A stretch of 24,071 nucleotides of DNA from a virus. Made by a program: the position numbers and the translations under genes. Positions within the stretch are counted from its first letter, which is position 1. Every line of letters starts with the position of its first letter. The stretch is taken from positions 1 through 24,071 of IMG/VR virus record IMGVR_UViG_3300035698_008255. One strand, written 5' to 3'. Shown here one piece after another: positions 23,652 through 24,071 of this stretch. The notes under the pieces were generated by a model. The model was not told where the DNA came from. It did no database searches and saw nothing but the letters and a program-made list of their open reading frames with translations.

Positions 23652-23756
23652 TTATTTAATAAATAATGACCATATACTTATTATTAATAATACCATCACG
23701 ATGATTGCTACCATTACGACTAATGCCTCACATAAAGTGTCGTCGTCGCATATCAT
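23652..23756 (-). CDS. Single-span membrane mini-protein (34 aa)
   Basis: A complete short frame fills most of the 116-bp gap between its neighbours. It starts with an ATG that overlaps the preceding stop as ATGA, and GAGG lies seven bases before the ATG. The product is MICDDDTLCE, then a hydrophobic segment of about 23 residues (ALVVMVAIIVMVLLIISIWSLFI), then Lys. The acidic N-terminus and basic C-terminus suggest the N-terminus is outside the cell membrane. Small single-span phage proteins act as pinholins, antiholins, superinfection or membrane-remodelling factors. Which of these applies cannot be told. It is too short to be called by most gene finders. Confidence 0.65.
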   Translation of the reverse strand: MICDDDTLCEALVVMVAIIVMVLLIISIWSLFIK

Positions 23757-24071
23757 TTCATTACCTCATACCATCTTGGAACATCGTTATGCCATTGGAT
23801 CGCTTCTGCATCTATATTAAATCTCTTACTACAATAACCACAATCATTATCACAAAATACGAAACCAAAGTTCATTACTGCACACTCTCCTTGACACACT
23901 GGACAGGGCTTGATAGTAGGTTCGATATTAGCTTTGAATAGTTGCATTAAGCGGTTGTAACTAACATAGGTAAACTCATCTTGTACATGCCAAAAATACG
24001 TTTCGTCGGTATGGGCAGTTATTAAACCATCTTTGTTGAATAAAATATATCGTTTAAGATAATTTGAATCG
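23753..24071 (-). CDS. Lar-like zinc-ribbon protein, 5' end off window
   Basis: The frame is open to the right edge, so at least 105 residues are present. An internal ATG at 23947 exists but has no SD, so the true start is probably outside the window. The last 64 residues resemble the Lar restriction-alleviation family: KPCPVCQGECAVMNFGFVFCDNDCGYCS, then IDAEAIQWHNDV, close to the usual 'C-P-x-C-G...V-x-C-x-x-C...A-I-x-x-W-N'. Counting from the internal ATG, Cys15, 18, 32 and 36 (or 39) could hold zinc. The preceding stretch, RYILFNKDGLITAHTDETYFWHV, is unrecognised. Lar alters host restriction activity, but many phage proteins share this fold with no known role. Confidence 0.6.
   Translation of the reverse strand, partial: DSNYLKRYILFNKDGLITAHTDETYFWHVQDEFTYVSYNRLMQLFKANIEPTIKPCPVCQGECAVMNFGFVFCDNDCGYCSKRFNIDAEAIQWHNDVPRWYEVMK

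Noticed and set aside
1-24071. tRNA genes, CRISPR arrays, insertion sequences, integrase or attachment sites
   Set aside because: No cloverleaf, spaced direct-repeat array, transposase or integrase was seen. The only close tandem repeats are the coding ones at the left edge and at about 9 kb.

Overview
The window is part of the genome of a tailed bacteriophage, most likely a short-tailed (podovirus-like) virus. It carries a P22-type portal, a large terminase, an acidic scaffold, an SU10/HK97-like major capsid protein, a run of head-to-tail adaptor-like proteins and a giant nozzle-like tail protein. No tape measure, sheath or baseplate gene is visible. The DNA is AT-rich, uses the standard code, and is packed with genes that overlap or sit a few bases apart. 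Most starts have a good Shine-Dalgarno sequence, so the host uses SD-led initiation. The host cannot be named from this sequence.

Layout: all genes but one lie on the minus strand, so transcription runs from right to left. The right third (about 24071 to 17308) holds replication and accessory genes. In transcription order these are a Lar-like zinc-ribbon protein cut by the window edge, a 34-residue membrane peptide, a Cys-rich protein fused to a DUF4406/deoxyribosyltransferase-like domain, a phage GroES, three unrecognised small proteins, a stand-alone DnaA domain IV-like DNA-binding protein, a possible nucleotide-modification-associated protein, a small unknown, a winged-helix replication initiator/helicase loader, a primase-helicase fusion, and a PD-(D/E)XK nuclease.

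The single plus-strand gene (16700-17335) breaks this order. It has the zinc-binding pattern of an M15 peptidase and is a candidate endolysin. It starts in a 47-bp AT-rich divergent promoter region and overlaps the nuclease gene tail to tail.

The left two thirds (16652 to 1) form the packaging and structural operon: possible small terminase, large terminase, portal, scaffold, major capsid protein, a Gly/Thr-rich likely decoration protein, two small head-associated proteins, five consecutive adaptor-like proteins of 218-246 residues, the 1717-residue tail protein, and the start of a collagen-like (Gly-X-Y) fibre gene built on a perfect 18-bp tandem repeat that leaves the window on the left.

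The genes form a coherent programme. The initiator, DnaA-like protein and primase-helicase start and drive DNA replication. GroES probably helps fold the capsid protein. The terminase and portal package DNA. The adaptors and nozzle build the short tail that carries the collagen-like fibre. The strongest candidates for something new are the five-member adaptor array, the isolated M15-like gene with its overlapping promoters, and the hidden 34-residue membrane peptide.
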